64,000 bases of DNA from Candidatus Aminicenantes bacterium UBA647 (lineage in GTDB: Bacteria; Acidobacteriota; Aminicenantia; UBA2199): positions 1 to 64,000 of the forward strand of contig DBOL01000025.1 in NCBI GenBank assembly GCA_002299555.1, read 5' to 3'. The notes beneath the pieces are model-generated. The model saw nothing but the letters and a program-made list of their open reading frames with translations. It did no database searches and was not told the DNA's origin. Of the stretch, positions 1 through 8,936 are shown piece by piece; positions within the stretch are counted from its first letter, which is position 1; every line of letters starts with the position of its first letter. The position numbers were made by a program, and so were the translations under genes.

Positions 1-2
1 TT

Positions 3-473
3 GTTGTTCAGACGATCACCGTCCCTGTAAACAATCTTATCTATAACCATGTCCTGAAAGAGGGTGCTCTTTCATGGGCGGGACTGCCGGATGTGGACCT
101 GACATTCATCGGCCTCATAACATATATTGGTGTTATCGCTGCAATGGTCCAGATACTGGAGATGGTCCTTGATAAATATTTTCCGAAATTATATACAGCT
201 CTCGGGGTTTTTCTCCCCCTTATAACTGTTAATTGCGCTATTCTCGGTGGCTCACTACTTATGGTCCAGAGAGAATATGACTTTACGGAAAGTGTTGTCT
301 ATGGACTCGGATCCGGAATAGGATGGGCACTGGCAATTGTTGTCCTTGCCGGCATCAGAGAAAAATTGAGATATAGCAATATCCCACCCGGACTGCGTGG
401 ACTCGGGATCACATTCATAACCGTCGGATTAATGGCAATGGCATTCATGCTGTTCTCCGGAATTCAATTATAG
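3..473 (+). CDS. nqrE: Na+-translocating NADH:quinone reductase subunit E (5' truncated by window edge)
   Basis: NqrE is an integral membrane subunit of the Na+-pumping NADH:quinone oxidoreductase and, with NqrD, holds an intramembrane iron-sulfur centre. The frame is open from base 3 and reads 156 residues to a stop at 473. The family usually has about 200 residues, so roughly 45 N-terminal residues lie outside the window. Family-typical stretches are visible: [28 protein letters not shown] (with the membrane cysteine) and a C-terminus GLRGLGITF...SGIQL. An internal ATG at 93 is not the start because conserved NqrE sequence continues upstream of it. nqrF follows after 12 bases, so this is the tail of an nqr operon whose earlier genes must lie to the left. 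Identification is firm. Confidence 0.95.
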   Translation, partial: VVQTITVPVNNLIYNHVLKEGALSWAGLPDVDLTFIGLITYIGVIAAMVQILEMVLDKYFPKLYTALGVFLPLITVNCAILGGSLLMVQREYDFTESVVYGLGSGIGWALAIVVLAGIREKLRYSNIPPGLRGLGITFITVGLMAMAFMLFSGIQL

Positions 474-485
474 GAAGGAACAAAA

Positions 486-1721
486 ATGAGCGGATTAAAT
501 TTAATACTAGTCAGTGTTGGGATGTTCACTTTCATCGTTCTTTTTCTCGTTGTGATCATTCTAATCGCAAAATCAAAACTCGTACCTTCAGGTAACGTGG
601 AAATATTAATAAATGATGACCCGGAAAAAAGTATCAATGTTCCGATCGGAGGCAAACTCCTTAACGCGTTGTCAGGTAGCAAAATATTTGTCTCTTCCGC
701 ATGCGGCGGTGGAGGAACCTGTGGACAGTGTACAGTTAAAGTTTTTGAGGGGGGCGGCGATCTGCTCCCGACAGAGTCATCAGTAATATCCAGAAAAGAG
801 GCAAGGGAGAGCGTCAGACTTTCCTGCCAGGTACCGGTCAAACAGAACATGAAAATAGAGATAGACCCGGAAGTTTTCAATGTGCAGAAATGGGAATGTA
901 CAGTCCGGTCAAATCATAATGTTGCGACTTTTATCAAGGAACTTGTTCTCGAACTTCCGAAAGAAGAGGAGATCGATTTCAGAGCCGGAGGATACATTCA
1001 GATCGAAGCACCTCCGCACAAGTTAAATTATAAAGATTTCATTATTGAGGAAGAATATAGAGATGACTGGGACAAATATGACCAGTGGAAATTTGAGTCA
1101 AAGGTATCGGAAGATATAATAAGAGCCTACTCCATGGCCAGTTTCCCCCTCGAAAAAGATGTTATCCTTTTAAATGTAAGGATTGCTTCTCCACCACCAT
1201 CACTCCCTAACGTACCTCCCGGACAGATGTCCTCATTTATTTTTGACCTGAAACCCGAGGACAAAGTTATTGTTTCCGGACCTTATGGTGAGTTTTTCGC
1301 AAAAGAGACTGAAGCAGAAATGGTATTCATCGGCGGTGGCGCAGGAATGGCTCCGATGAGATCACACATCTTTGATCAACTGATAAGACTGAAAAGCAAA
1401 AGAAAGATATCCTTCTGGTATGGAGCAAGGAGTTTTCGTGAAATGTTCTATGTGGATGAATTCGACAAGTTAGCAAAAGATCACAAAAATTTCGAATGGC
1501 ATATCGGATTGTCCGAACCTCTGCCTGAAGATAAATGGACAGGTTATACAGGTTTTATTCACCAGGTCATTTATGAAAACTACCTCAAGAACCACCCCGC
1601 TCCGGAGGATTGTGAATTCTATATGTGCGGACCTCCAATGATGAATACTGCTGTCATAGGTATGCTGGAAAACCTCGGAGTAGAACCTGAAAATATAATG
1701 CTTGACGATTTCGGAGGTTAA
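486..1721 (+). CDS. nqrF: Na+-translocating NADH:quinone reductase subunit F
   Basis: NqrF is the NADH-oxidising entry subunit of Na+-NQR; it passes electrons from NADH through FAD and a 2Fe-2S cluster. The 411-aa product has one N-terminal membrane helix (about residues 5-28), then a plant-type ferredoxin domain with Cys73, Cys79, Cys82 and Cys114 ([12 protein letters not shown]). A ferredoxin-reductase domain follows, with the FAD motif RAYSMAS (about 214-220) and the NADH site [11 protein letters not shown]. Length and cysteine spacing match known NqrF. The start is an ATG preceded by AGGAAGGA. It follows nqrE directly and precedes apbE, the usual order. Confidence 0.97.
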   Translation: MSGLNLILVSVGMFTFIVLFLVVIILIAKSKLVPSGNVEILINDDPEKSINVPIGGKLLNALSGSKIFVSSACGGGGTCGQCTVKVFEGGGDLLPTESSVISRKEARESVRLSCQVPVKQNMKIEIDPEVFNVQKWECTVRSNHNVATFIKELVLELPKEEEIDFRAGGYIQIEAPPHKLNYKDFIIEEEYRDDWDKYDQWKFESKVSEDIIRAYSMASFPLEKDVILLNVRIASPPPSLPNVPPGQMSSFIFDLKPEDKVIVSGPYGEFFAKETEAEMVFIGGGAGMAPMRSHIFDQLIRLKSKRKISFWYGARSFREMFYVDEFDKLAKDHKNFEWHIGLSEPLPEDKWTGYTGFIHQVIYENYLKNHPAPEDCEFYMCGPPMMNTAVIGMLENLGVEPENIMLDDFGG

Positions 1722-1738
1722 TTCCGGATCTGTAACTA

Positions 1739-2812
1739 ATGAGGCCTGAAATGAATTTCAGAGGGGTCTTGGCATCGATCGTATTTCTCTATGCTGTTTT
1801 TTTTTCGTCGTGCTCCACTCCGGGAAAACAGGGTGATAATCACCTTGTCATTTCCGGTAACACAATGGGAACTACTTATACGGTCAAGATAGTTAAGAAT
1901 AACTTTCTCCTCCTTGGTGATACTGCAAAAAAAATAAAAGAACTTGAAGATGGTATCACATCACTTTTACGTGGCATCAACATGAAAATGTCCACCTATA
2001 TTCCCGATTCAGAGATATCATTATTCAACAATTCAAAAAATAACTCATGGATGGATATATCACCCGAAACAGCATTTGTGTTATCAAGTGCAGTCAGGAT
2101 AAGTGAGATGACCGGAGGGGCTTTTGATATTACAATAGGGCCTCTGACAAACCTTTGGGGATTCGGTCCTGACAGGAAACCGGTAAAGATCCCCTCAGAT
2201 ATTGAGATCGATCGGGCGAGGGAAATGATAGGTTATAGAAAAATATCAATAAAAAACAATCCTTCCTCGGTAAAAAAAGATGCTGATGAAGTTTTTTGTG
2301 ACCTGTCAGCCATTGCCAAGGGCTATGGGGTTGATATGGTAGCATCACTTCTTGATTCTTTCGGTTTTTATAATTATCTTGTCGAGATCGGAGGGGAAAT
2401 CAGTGTCAGAGGAAAAAATGCCGGTGGAAAAGAGTGGCGATTGGGTGTTCTTGCTCCCGACGGTTCTAACGATATAAAAGAGATCATATCGATCGGTGAC
2501 CTGGCTATGGCTACTTCCGGTGATTATCATAACTATTTTGAGGAGAATGGGATCAGGTATTCTCACACAATCGATCCGGAGACAGGCAGGCCGATCACTC
2601 ATAAGCTTGTGTCTGTAACAGTCATAATGAGATCCTGTATGGAGGCTGATGCTCTTGCAACTGCCATAGATGTAATGGGACCTTTAAAAGGATATGAATT
2701 TGCTGTAAAAAATTCTATCCCGGTATATATGATTGTAAAAGAGGGCGATAAGTATAAAGATAAAATATCCCCGGATTTTTTAGTTTTTCAGGTTGATAAT
2801 CGAAAAAACTGA
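1739..2812 (+). CDS. apbE: FAD:protein FMN transferase (ApbE), lipoprotein
   Basis: ApbE transfers FMN from FAD to a threonine of flavoprotein targets; next to nqr genes the expected targets are NqrB and NqrC. The product is 357 aa (353 if the second ATG at 1751 is used). It has a signal peptide ending in a lipobox (FFSSC, Cys about residue 25), so it should be anchored in the periplasm. Family motifs are present: GNTMGTTYTV near the mature N-terminus, MSTYIPDSEIS, DLSAIAKGYGVD and the C-terminal SHTIDPETGRP. It lies 17 bases after nqrF and about 30 bases before the small NqrM-like gene, so it is probably the penultimate gene of the operon. Confidence 0.95.
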   Translation: MRPEMNFRGVLASIVFLYAVFFSSCSTPGKQGDNHLVISGNTMGTTYTVKIVKNNFLLLGDTAKKIKELEDGITSLLRGINMKMSTYIPDSEISLFNNSKNNSWMDISPETAFVLSSAVRISEMTGGAFDITIGPLTNLWGFGPDRKPVKIPSDIEIDRAREMIGYRKISIKNNPSSVKKDADEVFCDLSAIAKGYGVDMVASLLDSFGFYNYLVEIGGEISVRGKNAGGKEWRLGVLAPDGSNDIKEIISIGDLAMATSGDYHNYFEENGIRYSHTIDPETGRPITHKLVSVTVIMRSCMEADALATAIDVMGPLKGYEFAVKNSIPVYMIVKEGDKYKDKISPDFLVFQVDNRKN

Positions 2813-2845
2813 TATAATATTAATGAATATAATGAGGAGTTTAAA

Positions 2846-3034
2846 ATAAAACTATTAATAGTAATTCTTTTTGTGCTCGGAGCATTCGCAATTATGCTCT
2901 TTGGAATGTTCTTCGGTGACTACAAAAAGGTAAGAACAAGACACAAAAAAGAGAAGAGCAAGATCGATATTGCAAAGGAAGAAAGCGGTTTTTCATCCTG
3001 TGCCGGGTGTACCGGCACAGATTGTAATAATTAA
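2846..3034 (+). CDS. NqrM-like small membrane protein with C-terminal Cys cluster; apparent ATA start
   Basis: This short gene encodes one hydrophobic helix (KLLIVILFVLGAFAIMLFG) followed by a basic charged stretch and a C-terminal cysteine cluster, CAGCTGTDC. That architecture, right after nqrF-apbE, fits NqrM, the membrane factor that delivers iron to the NqrD/NqrE centre; the Cys spacing also recalls FeoB-associated Cys-rich proteins. There is no ATG, GTG or TTG in frame between the apbE stop (2812) and the helix. The best start is ATA at 2846, six bases after a GAGGAG at 2834-2839. The first in-frame ATG (2894) would cut the helix in half. A real non-canonical start, a G-to-A change or a sequence error are all possible. 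The 62-aa length assumes the ATA start. Confidence 0.62.
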   Translation: MKLLIVILFVLGAFAIMLFGMFFGDYKKVRTRHKKEKSKIDIAKEESGFSSCAGCTGTDCNN

Positions 3035-3056
3035 TATCTCACTTATTAAAAAAATA

Positions 3057-3857
3057 TTACTTTTTCCCTGTCCAGGTCCCGGTGTCTGTCCCTTTCAGAA
3101 GTGTCCCTGATATATCATCAGCGCTACTGAACTCACCCCAATATGTAGTTCCATCTACACCATAAAGTATGAGATCTTTTGAATTGGAAACAACAAAACT
3201 TCCGGAGCCCTCGGCCTTACCGGAACCGACATTGTAGATAACAAAGCTACCTGATGTTTTTGTTCCGACAAAAGTGATCTTCTGTGTAGCCTTTACATCT
3301 CCGTTCACTATCCGGTTAAATACCCAATCTCCGAGGACATTATACTTATCACTGTCAAATAACCCCTTCTCATAAGTATAGGAACCTCTCTTCGTCACGG
3401 TGTATGCATTGCCGGCAGCATCTGTTACCTGCAGATCAAGAATGATCTCGGTCGGTGTATAAGGATCAAAGGACAACATATCATTGGGAACGGCATTTGC
3501 ACTGAATGGCAGTGGCGTATTGATATAAATCTCTGAAACCTCATCCACAGGAATAGATAAATTTCCTGAGAGTTCGAGGTTATAATTTCCATAATTATTA
3601 TTGTCGATCTCAACAAGAGTTACGATGTTATGCATTATCCTGAATTTCCAACTGGTTATAGTTCCTGTCTCATCACCTTTATTAGCTACAGAAAGGAATA
3701 TGTTAATACTTGTAAGTCCATTTTCTCCTATGTCAGCAAATGAATACCCTGTAACAGCGAGAACCTGAAAGTTGTTAGCATCCGAATCAGATGTTTTACA
3801 GCCGGAAATGGAAAAAAGAAATGCGACCGTTATAACTGCTATTAATAATCTTCTCAT
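3057..3857 (-). CDS. Hypothetical lipoprotein, two beta-rich domains
   Basis: The 266-aa product has a signal peptide with a clear lipobox (FSISGC, Cys about residue 20), so it should be a membrane-anchored envelope lipoprotein. Residues about 30-165 look like an Ig-like or NEAT-like beta domain rich in Asn and Ile. Residues about 180-266 form a second, glycine- and serine-rich beta segment (NVLGDWVFNR... GTWTGKK) typical of small lipocalin-like barrels. I do not recognise a family. The ATG is preceded by AGGAGG, a strong ribosome-binding site. It is convergent with the nqr operon and divergent from the beta-barrel gene at 4002, with which it shares a 144-bp promoter region. Confidence 0.75.
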   Translation of the reverse strand: MRRLLIAVITVAFLFSISGCKTSDSDANNFQVLAVTGYSFADIGENGLTSINIFLSVANKGDETGTITSWKFRIMHNIVTLVEIDNNNYGNYNLELSGNLSIPVDEVSEIYINTPLPFSANAVPNDMLSFDPYTPTEIILDLQVTDAAGNAYTVTKRGSYTYEKGLFDSDKYNVLGDWVFNRIVNGDVKATQKITFVGTKTSGSFVIYNVGSGKAEGSGSFVVSNSKDLILYGVDGTTYWGEFSSADDISGTLLKGTDTGTWTGKK

Positions 3858-4001
3858 AAACTCCTCCTTGTTGAGAAATACTTAATCAATATCTAAATAT
3901 ACGTGAACAAGAAGAAAAGGTTTCCCTATTCATTAAATTATTGAACTTATTTATCCCCCATTTCGTATATAGTCTATCATCGAATTAATAAGGAGTTTTT
4001 T

Positions 4002-4616
4002 ATGAACAAAAAAGTGATAATTATTCTGGTCCTGGCACTTACTGCACTTCCGGTTTTCTCTTCCAATTTCGGGTTAGTATTCAACATTAACTATAACATC
4101 GGAAGTTCCGATTTCTTCGAAAGAAATGAAATAATCTACCAGAGCGGAGGATATAATTTCCTTGAAAGCCAAAAAAACAAACTTGGAATGGGCTTCAATG
4201 TAGGAATTATCATCCCGATCACTTCAAAATTATCCGTCCTGCCTTCATTTACGATCAACTTTGGACATCAGAATTATGAATTCCTCAGGCAGGAAGGCAC
4301 ATCTGATTCAGATATCAAGGACAATTACTCCTTCCTGATTTACAGTGGTGCAGTAAAGATACATTATGACCTGTTTGTTTTGAAGAACGGTTGGAGGATC
4401 ACCATGCTGTTAGGTGCAAATCATAATAGCTTTAAGGCTGATGGCGAGTCCGGTCTGAAAGATATGGAATTCTGGGGAGCTGAAGCAGGGATCGGCACAA
4501 AATTCTTCCAGATGGAGAACTTCGGATTCCAGACATTTCTGATATACAAATATCCTTTCAGCGAAGAAAATTATAGATATCTGACCCTACAGGCAGGGAT
4601 CATTTACAGATTTTAA
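4002..4616 (+). CDS. Small outer-membrane beta-barrel protein
   Basis: The 204-aa product begins with a Sec signal peptide (MNKKVIIILVLALTALPVFS) and continues with alternating aromatic/hydrophobic strands (GFNVGIIIPIT, LPSFTINFGH, AGIGTKFFQM). It ends in GIIYRF, the aromatic C-terminus expected of a Bam-inserted barrel. Length fits an 8-stranded OmpX/OmpW-size barrel. An AAGGAG lies 8 bases before the ATG. Its substrate or role cannot be read from the sequence. It is transcribed away from the lipoprotein at 3057-3857 and is convergent with the ammonia-lyase gene that ends 7 bases later. Confidence 0.75.
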   Translation: MNKKVIIILVLALTALPVFSSNFGLVFNINYNIGSSDFFERNEIIYQSGGYNFLESQKNKLGMGFNVGIIIPITSKLSVLPSFTINFGHQNYEFLRQEGTSDSDIKDNYSFLIYSGAVKIHYDLFVLKNGWRITMLLGANHNSFKADGESGLKDMEFWGAEAGIGTKFFQMENFGFQTFLIYKYPFSEENYRYLTLQAGIIYRF

Positions 4617-4623
4617 GTTTTAT

Positions 4624-6147
4624 TTATTCCAGGCTTCCTATTTCTTTTTCTACTTCTTCAAGGATCTCACACGATTTCACCAGTTTCTGCATTGCAGTAT
4701 GATCCGGATAGAGCGGCCTGTCGATCTCGAGAAAATCAACATACCTTCTGATTACTTCCTTTGCCTTTGTAACACCTTTACCGAATTTAAATTCTCTGAA
4801 ATCAAGCGCCTGAGCAGCAGCCATTAATTCTATACCAAGAATACCATAAGCATTATCCAGGATCTGGAAATTTTTGATGGCTGTATTCATACCCATCGAG
4901 ACAAAATCCTCCTGATCCGCAGCAGCCGGGATCGATTGAATTGATGCCGGGGTACAAAGTATTCTCTGTTCCACTATCTGCATGTCAGCAGTATATTGAG
5001 AAAGCATAAGACCGGAGAACATACCCCCTCCCTTTGTCAAAAAAGCAGGAAGGCCAACACTTAATGCAGGATGGTTAAGTCTGTTCATTCTTCTCTCAGA
5101 CATTACACTCACCATTGTAATTGCAGCTCCAACCATATCCATGGGAAGTGATACAGGTGAACCCTGAAAATTTGCTCCTGAGATCTGAATATTTTTATCC
5201 GGGAAAAAGATCGGGTTGTCACCAACGCCATTAAGTTCTATCTCAACCTGAGACTTTGCATATTCAAGAGCATCATGAGCCGCACCGATAACCTGAGGTG
5301 TTGATCTCATGGAATATGCATCCTGAACTTTACATTTTATCTTTCCTTCTACAAGGTCTCCACCTTCTACAAGTTTTCTTATTGACTTAGCACCCCGCAC
5401 AGCCCCTTTGAATCCACGTACTTCATGCAGAAGTGGCGTATATGGTTTCATATTAGCCTTCAGGGCCTCCAATGACATTGCAGCAGCTATCTCAGCCTGT
5501 TTCAACCAGTTGTTCGTATCATTTATTAAAATTGCTGACATTGCAGTCATAACATTAGATCCGTTTATTGTAGCCAAGCCGTCACGGGCCTCAAGACCGG
5601 GAATCTCTATACCGGCTTTGTCCATAGCTTCCTTTCCATCGAGAAGCTCACCTTTATAATATGCCTGCCCTTCTCCCATCAACAGAAGTGCGATCTGGGA
5701 CATAGGAGCCAGGTCACCTGAAGCACCAACTGAACCTTTCTGGCAGACAAATGGTGTAACGCCTTTGTTCAGCATTTCCATAAGTGTCTGGGTTATTATT
5801 GGCCTACAGCCTGAATTTCCATGGGCATGGACATTTATTCTTCCGACCATTGCACCCCTTACGTATTCGATAGGTGCCGGATCACCTATACCTGCTGCAT
5901 GATTATAAACTAAATATTTCTGGAAATCTTTTACCTGATCATCATCCAATACAACTTCGGAGAACTCTCCAATTCCGGTATTAACTCCATACATTATTTC
6001 GCCGGCATCGATCTTTTTCTCAAGCATTGCTCTGCATACTTTGATCCTTTCCAGAGCATCCTCACTCAATTCTACTTTTTCATTGTGTCTGGCAATTCTT
6101 ACCACTTTTTCTACGGTAAGTCCTGATCCTGTTAATACTATAGACAT
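4624..6147 (-). CDS. Divergent histidine/aromatic ammonia-lyase family protein (MIO enzyme)
   Basis: This 507-aa protein belongs to the family that uses a self-made MIO cofactor to eliminate ammonia from an aromatic amino acid. The cofactor triad Ala142-Ser143-Gly144 is present in GSVGASGDLAP, as are Tyr53 and His83 (NHAAG), which correspond to active-site residues of histidine ammonia-lyase. It departs from canonical HutH at two conserved places: GANFQGSPV instead of GGNFHG, and DQEDFVSMG instead of NQEDHVSM. A change of substrate (another aromatic amino acid, or a mutase reaction) is therefore possible. The canonical-looking paralogue is at 7235-8740. No hutU, hutI or hutG is nearby. The ATG is preceded by AGGAGG. 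Confidence 0.85.
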   Translation of the reverse strand: MSIVLTGSGLTVEKVVRIARHNEKVELSEDALERIKVCRAMLEKKIDAGEIMYGVNTGIGEFSEVVLDDDQVKDFQKYLVYNHAAGIGDPAPIEYVRGAMVGRINVHAHGNSGCRPIITQTLMEMLNKGVTPFVCQKGSVGASGDLAPMSQIALLLMGEGQAYYKGELLDGKEAMDKAGIEIPGLEARDGLATINGSNVMTAMSAILINDTNNWLKQAEIAAAMSLEALKANMKPYTPLLHEVRGFKGAVRGAKSIRKLVEGGDLVEGKIKCKVQDAYSMRSTPQVIGAAHDALEYAKSQVEIELNGVGDNPIFFPDKNIQISGANFQGSPVSLPMDMVGAAITMVSVMSERRMNRLNHPALSVGLPAFLTKGGGMFSGLMLSQYTADMQIVEQRILCTPASIQSIPAAADQEDFVSMGMNTAIKNFQILDNAYGILGIELMAAAQALDFREFKFGKGVTKAKEVIRRYVDFLEIDRPLYPDHTAMQKLVKSCEILEEVEKEIGSLE

Positions 6148-6246
6148 TTAGTCCTCCTGTGTTGTTAAGGTTAATAACAAAAAATTATTATACAGAAAAA
6201 CTTTCCAAATTAAAACAAATTCCAACCAGTTTATATATTTAAACCG

Positions 6247-6258
6247 GATCATATGATC
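6247..6258. repeat. 12-bp perfect palindrome GATCATATGATC, nested in CCGGA...TCCGG
   Basis: The 247-bp gap between the divergent ammonia-lyase and thpR genes contains the perfect palindrome GATCATATGATC. Its left edge overlaps a wider inverted repeat, CCGGA at 6244-6248 and TCCGG at 6268-6272. It lies about 100 bp upstream of the minus-strand start, so an operator is possible. No other conserved element was recognised in the gap. Confidence 0.3.
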
Positions 6259-6394
6259 TACAGGATGTCCGGATAGTTTTTTGAAGCGATCCCTGCCCAG
6301 AAAAGAGAGAGTTGAGTCAGGCATAAGGATTATATATGGGACTCAAAGATTTGTTTTGTTGAATTTTCCTGAATTTTATTAATACTAATAAGTA

Positions 6395-6943
6395 ATGAGA
6401 CTCTTTATCGGGATAAAGTTATCTGAAAAAATAAGAGGAAATCTATGTGATGTGTGCAGAGAACTCAAGGAGAGAGCATCACAAATGAAATGGGTAAAGG
6501 AGGACAATGTTCACATTACCCTGAAATTTCTGGGAGAAACAGAAAAAAGAGATCAAATAATTGAAGTACTTGACAACAATATATCATCCTCAGAATTCAA
6601 TCTTAGATTTACCGGACTGGGGAGGTTCGGGAGAGGGGATGAATTGAGAATATTATGGGCAGGTATTGAAAATTCAGAAGAGTTAAATTCACTATTCAAT
6701 AAGATCGAATCCCGATTGGAGCCCCTCGGATTCCCGAAGGAGAAGAGGAATTTTTCACCGCATATAACACTCGGAAGAAATAGATACGGGAAAGTACACC
6801 AGGATCTCATAAGTGAGATTGAGAGATTATCTGATCATTCTTTCGGAGAACAGGAGATATCCTCAATCCAACTAATGAGCAGCACTCTCACCCTCTCCGG
6901 CCCCGTCTATAAAACCCTCTCCCATTTTTCAACAGGAAAATAA
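6395..6943 (+). CDS. thpR: RNA 2',3'-cyclic phosphodiesterase (2H family)
   Basis: ThpR/LigT hydrolyses 2',3'-cyclic phosphodiester ends of RNA to 2'-phosphates; a cytoplasmic enzyme of uncertain physiological role. The 182-aa product has the two H-x-T-x motifs that define 2H phosphoesterases: HITLKFLGE (about residues 44-52) and HITLGR (about 124-129). It opens with the family hallmark MRLFIGIKL. Length is normal for the family. It stands alone on the plus strand, ending 5 bases before the convergent YHS gene. Confidence 0.93.
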   Translation: MRLFIGIKLSEKIRGNLCDVCRELKERASQMKWVKEDNVHITLKFLGETEKRDQIIEVLDNNISSSEFNLRFTGLGRFGRGDELRILWAGIENSEELNSLFNKIESRLEPLGFPKEKRNFSPHITLGRNRYGKVHQDLISEIERLSDHSFGEQEISSIQLMSSTLTLSGPVYKTLSHFSTGK

Positions 6944-6948
6944 TATAT

Positions 6949-7227
6949 TTATTTTTTGAGGCGGGAGATGTATTCTTCTCTGCACTTATCTGAGCAGAAG
7001 TGATACATAGTACCTTCTGATTTCAACTTGAGAGAAGTTTTTTCAAGAATGTAGGTGCCGCAGACAGGATCTTTTTCCATCTTCTCTACATTACTATTGC
7101 TTTCACTTTCCTGTTTTTTCCCCCGGGAAAAGAAGATATTTTCACCCTTGATAACTTTTTTGTAAAAGACTAAGCCGATCAATACAAAGATAACAAATGA
7201 AATTATCCTTTTTATAAGAATTATCAT
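6949..7227 (-). CDS. Small membrane-anchored YHS-domain protein
   Basis: The 92-aa product has an N-terminal membrane helix (about residues 5-24) followed by a linker rich in Ser, Glu and Lys. The C-terminal YHS/TRASH-type metal-binding domain shows DPVCGTYI and YHFCSDKCREEY, giving three cysteines. Such domains bind heavy-metal ions or sit in metal-handling proteins. It starts 7 bases after the hutH-like gene at 7235-8740 and is probably the last gene of that minus-strand operon. The metal and partner are unknown. Confidence 0.82.
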   Translation of the reverse strand: MIILIKRIISFVIFVLIGLVFYKKVIKGENIFFSRGKKQESESNSNVEKMEKDPVCGTYILEKTSLKLKSEGTMYHFCSDKCREEYISRLKK

Positions 7228-7234
7228 AATATTT

Positions 7235-8740
7235 TTATTTGGCAGCTTCTACTATCTCACCACTAATGATCATATCCACTATATTATCAAAAAGAACATC
7301 CATTCTCGAATCCTGTTCCAGAAAAGGGACCTTGCTTCTGACAACACTTTTTACTTTCTCAAGTTTCGGAGATGTTTTTTCTTCATAAAAATCGAGGGCC
7401 TGGAGTGAAGCCATCAGTTCAATAGCCAGAATATATTTCACATTCCCGACTATCTCTCCTGCTTTTCTTGCTGCAAAATTACCCATGCTGACATGATCCT
7501 CCTGATTTGCCGAGGTCGGGATGTTATCGACAGAAGCAGGATGTGCCAGGGTTCTGTTTTCTGATGTCAAAGCTGTAGCAGTAACATGAGCGATCATAAA
7601 TCCTGAATTTAGCCCGTTATCCTCGATAAGAAAAGGCGGCAGATCCATATTTGTAGCCGGATTTATAACCCTGTCTATCCTCCTCTCAGAAATATTCCCA
7701 AGCTCGGTCATGGCAATTGCCATAAAATCCATCGCAAAGGCAACCGGAGCGCCGTGGAAATTCCCACCGGACAGAATTTCTCCTTTTTCGGGGAATATAA
7801 GAGGATTTTCGGTAGCAGAATTTATTTCAATCTCAAGAATTCCTCTCACATGATCAAGTGTGTCACGGACAGCTCCATGAACCTGAGGAATGCAACGGAC
7901 AGAATATGCATCCTGGACCTTATTCTTCCCGCTATGCGAAGCCCATAAAGGAGAATCCTTGATTAGCCTCATAATATTCTTTGCAGTATTGATCTGGCCG
8001 GAATATGGTCTTACCATCTGAATCTCTTCAAAAAATGGTGACGGGTTACCGAGTTGAGCTTCGAATGTCAATGCACCTGCAATGTCTGCAGTTTTAACCA
8101 GATTTTCACTATCAACAAGATTAAATATCCCTATTGCAGTAAGAACCTGTGTACCATTGATCAATGCAAGGCCCTCTTTTTCAACCAGTACAAGAGGAGT
8201 TATCCCTTCTTCCCGGAATACATCAGAGGTTTCCCTAACCTCTCCCTTAAACTTCACATTTCCTTCTCCCAGAAGTGCTAAAGCGAGGTGAGATAGAGGT
8301 GCGAGATCTCCTGAGGCTCCTACTGATCCTTTCGCAGGAAGGATAGGGAGGATATCCCTGTTCAATAATTCAAGCAGCAACTCAACCACTTTCAGTCTTA
8401 CTCCGCTATAACCTTTGGCAAGTACATTTGCCCTCAACAGGATCGTACCTCTGACAACATGATCCGGCAAAGGATCGCCAACACCCGCTGTGTGACTCTT
8501 TATAAGATTACGCTGAAGTTGTTTTAGATCAGAACTGTTTATCTTTTTAGATGCAAGAGCACCGAAGCCGGTATTTATTCCATAATAGGCTTTGCCTGTC
8601 TTTATAAAATCCTCAAGAGTCTTCCGAGCCAGCTGAACTCTCGATTTTGAGTCATCAGTTAATCCAACTATTGCATGATCTTTTGATATCTTAATAAATT
8701 CGTCAATTGTAAGTTTGTTTCCATCAATATTTATAAGCAT
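7235..8740 (-). CDS. hutH: Histidine ammonia-lyase
   Basis: HutH converts L-histidine to urocanate and ammonia, the first step of histidine degradation. The 501-aa sequence carries the MIO triad Ala142-Ser143-Gly144, Tyr53, His83 (KSHTAG), the substrate-binding GGNFHGAPV and the classical ANQEDHVSMG, so it looks like a true HutH. Its start overlaps the end of the upstream DUF2065 gene by 10 bases. It belongs to the operon kinase, acyl-CoA dehydrogenase, FAD oxidoreductase, DUF2065, hutH, YHS. The other hut genes are absent, so whether urocanate is degraded here is open. Compare the divergent paralogue at 4624-6147. Confidence 0.88.
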   Translation of the reverse strand: MLINIDGNKLTIDEFIKISKDHAIVGLTDDSKSRVQLARKTLEDFIKTGKAYYGINTGFGALASKKINSSDLKQLQRNLIKSHTAGVGDPLPDHVVRGTILLRANVLAKGYSGVRLKVVELLLELLNRDILPILPAKGSVGASGDLAPLSHLALALLGEGNVKFKGEVRETSDVFREEGITPLVLVEKEGLALINGTQVLTAIGIFNLVDSENLVKTADIAGALTFEAQLGNPSPFFEEIQMVRPYSGQINTAKNIMRLIKDSPLWASHSGKNKVQDAYSVRCIPQVHGAVRDTLDHVRGILEIEINSATENPLIFPEKGEILSGGNFHGAPVAFAMDFMAIAMTELGNISERRIDRVINPATNMDLPPFLIEDNGLNSGFMIAHVTATALTSENRTLAHPASVDNIPTSANQEDHVSMGNFAARKAGEIVGNVKYILAIELMASLQALDFYEEKTSPKLEKVKSVVRSKVPFLEQDSRMDVLFDNIVDMIISGEIVEAAK

Positions 8741-8934
8741 ATTTTCTTCCTTATAAGAAAAACTATCACCAGGCCGGTAATCATCATAACAAAAGCTAGA
8801 ATTTGTAGAGTTCTGGGATCTGAATCTGCGATCTTCCTGTAGTATTCCTTCATCTTTAAAGGAGCAATAAACAATGGAAGTGCTTCTATTATCATGATAG
8901 AACCAAAGATTATCAGTATCAGCCAGATAGTCAT
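8731..8934 (-). CDS. DUF2065 (YjeT-like) small inner-membrane protein
   Basis: The 67-aa product consists of two membrane helices (about residues 2-22 and 44-63) with a short polar loop. The pattern, including EALPLFIAP and RTLQILAF, matches the DUF2065/YjeT family of small inner-membrane proteins of unknown function. It overlaps the start of hutH by 10 bases and starts 2 bases after the FAD oxidoreductase stop, so it is translationally embedded in the operon. Confidence 0.82.
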   Translation of the reverse strand: MTIWLILIIFGSIMIIEALPLFIAPLKMKEYYRKIADSDPRTLQILAFVMMITGLVIVFLIRKKICL

Positions 8935-8936
8935 AG

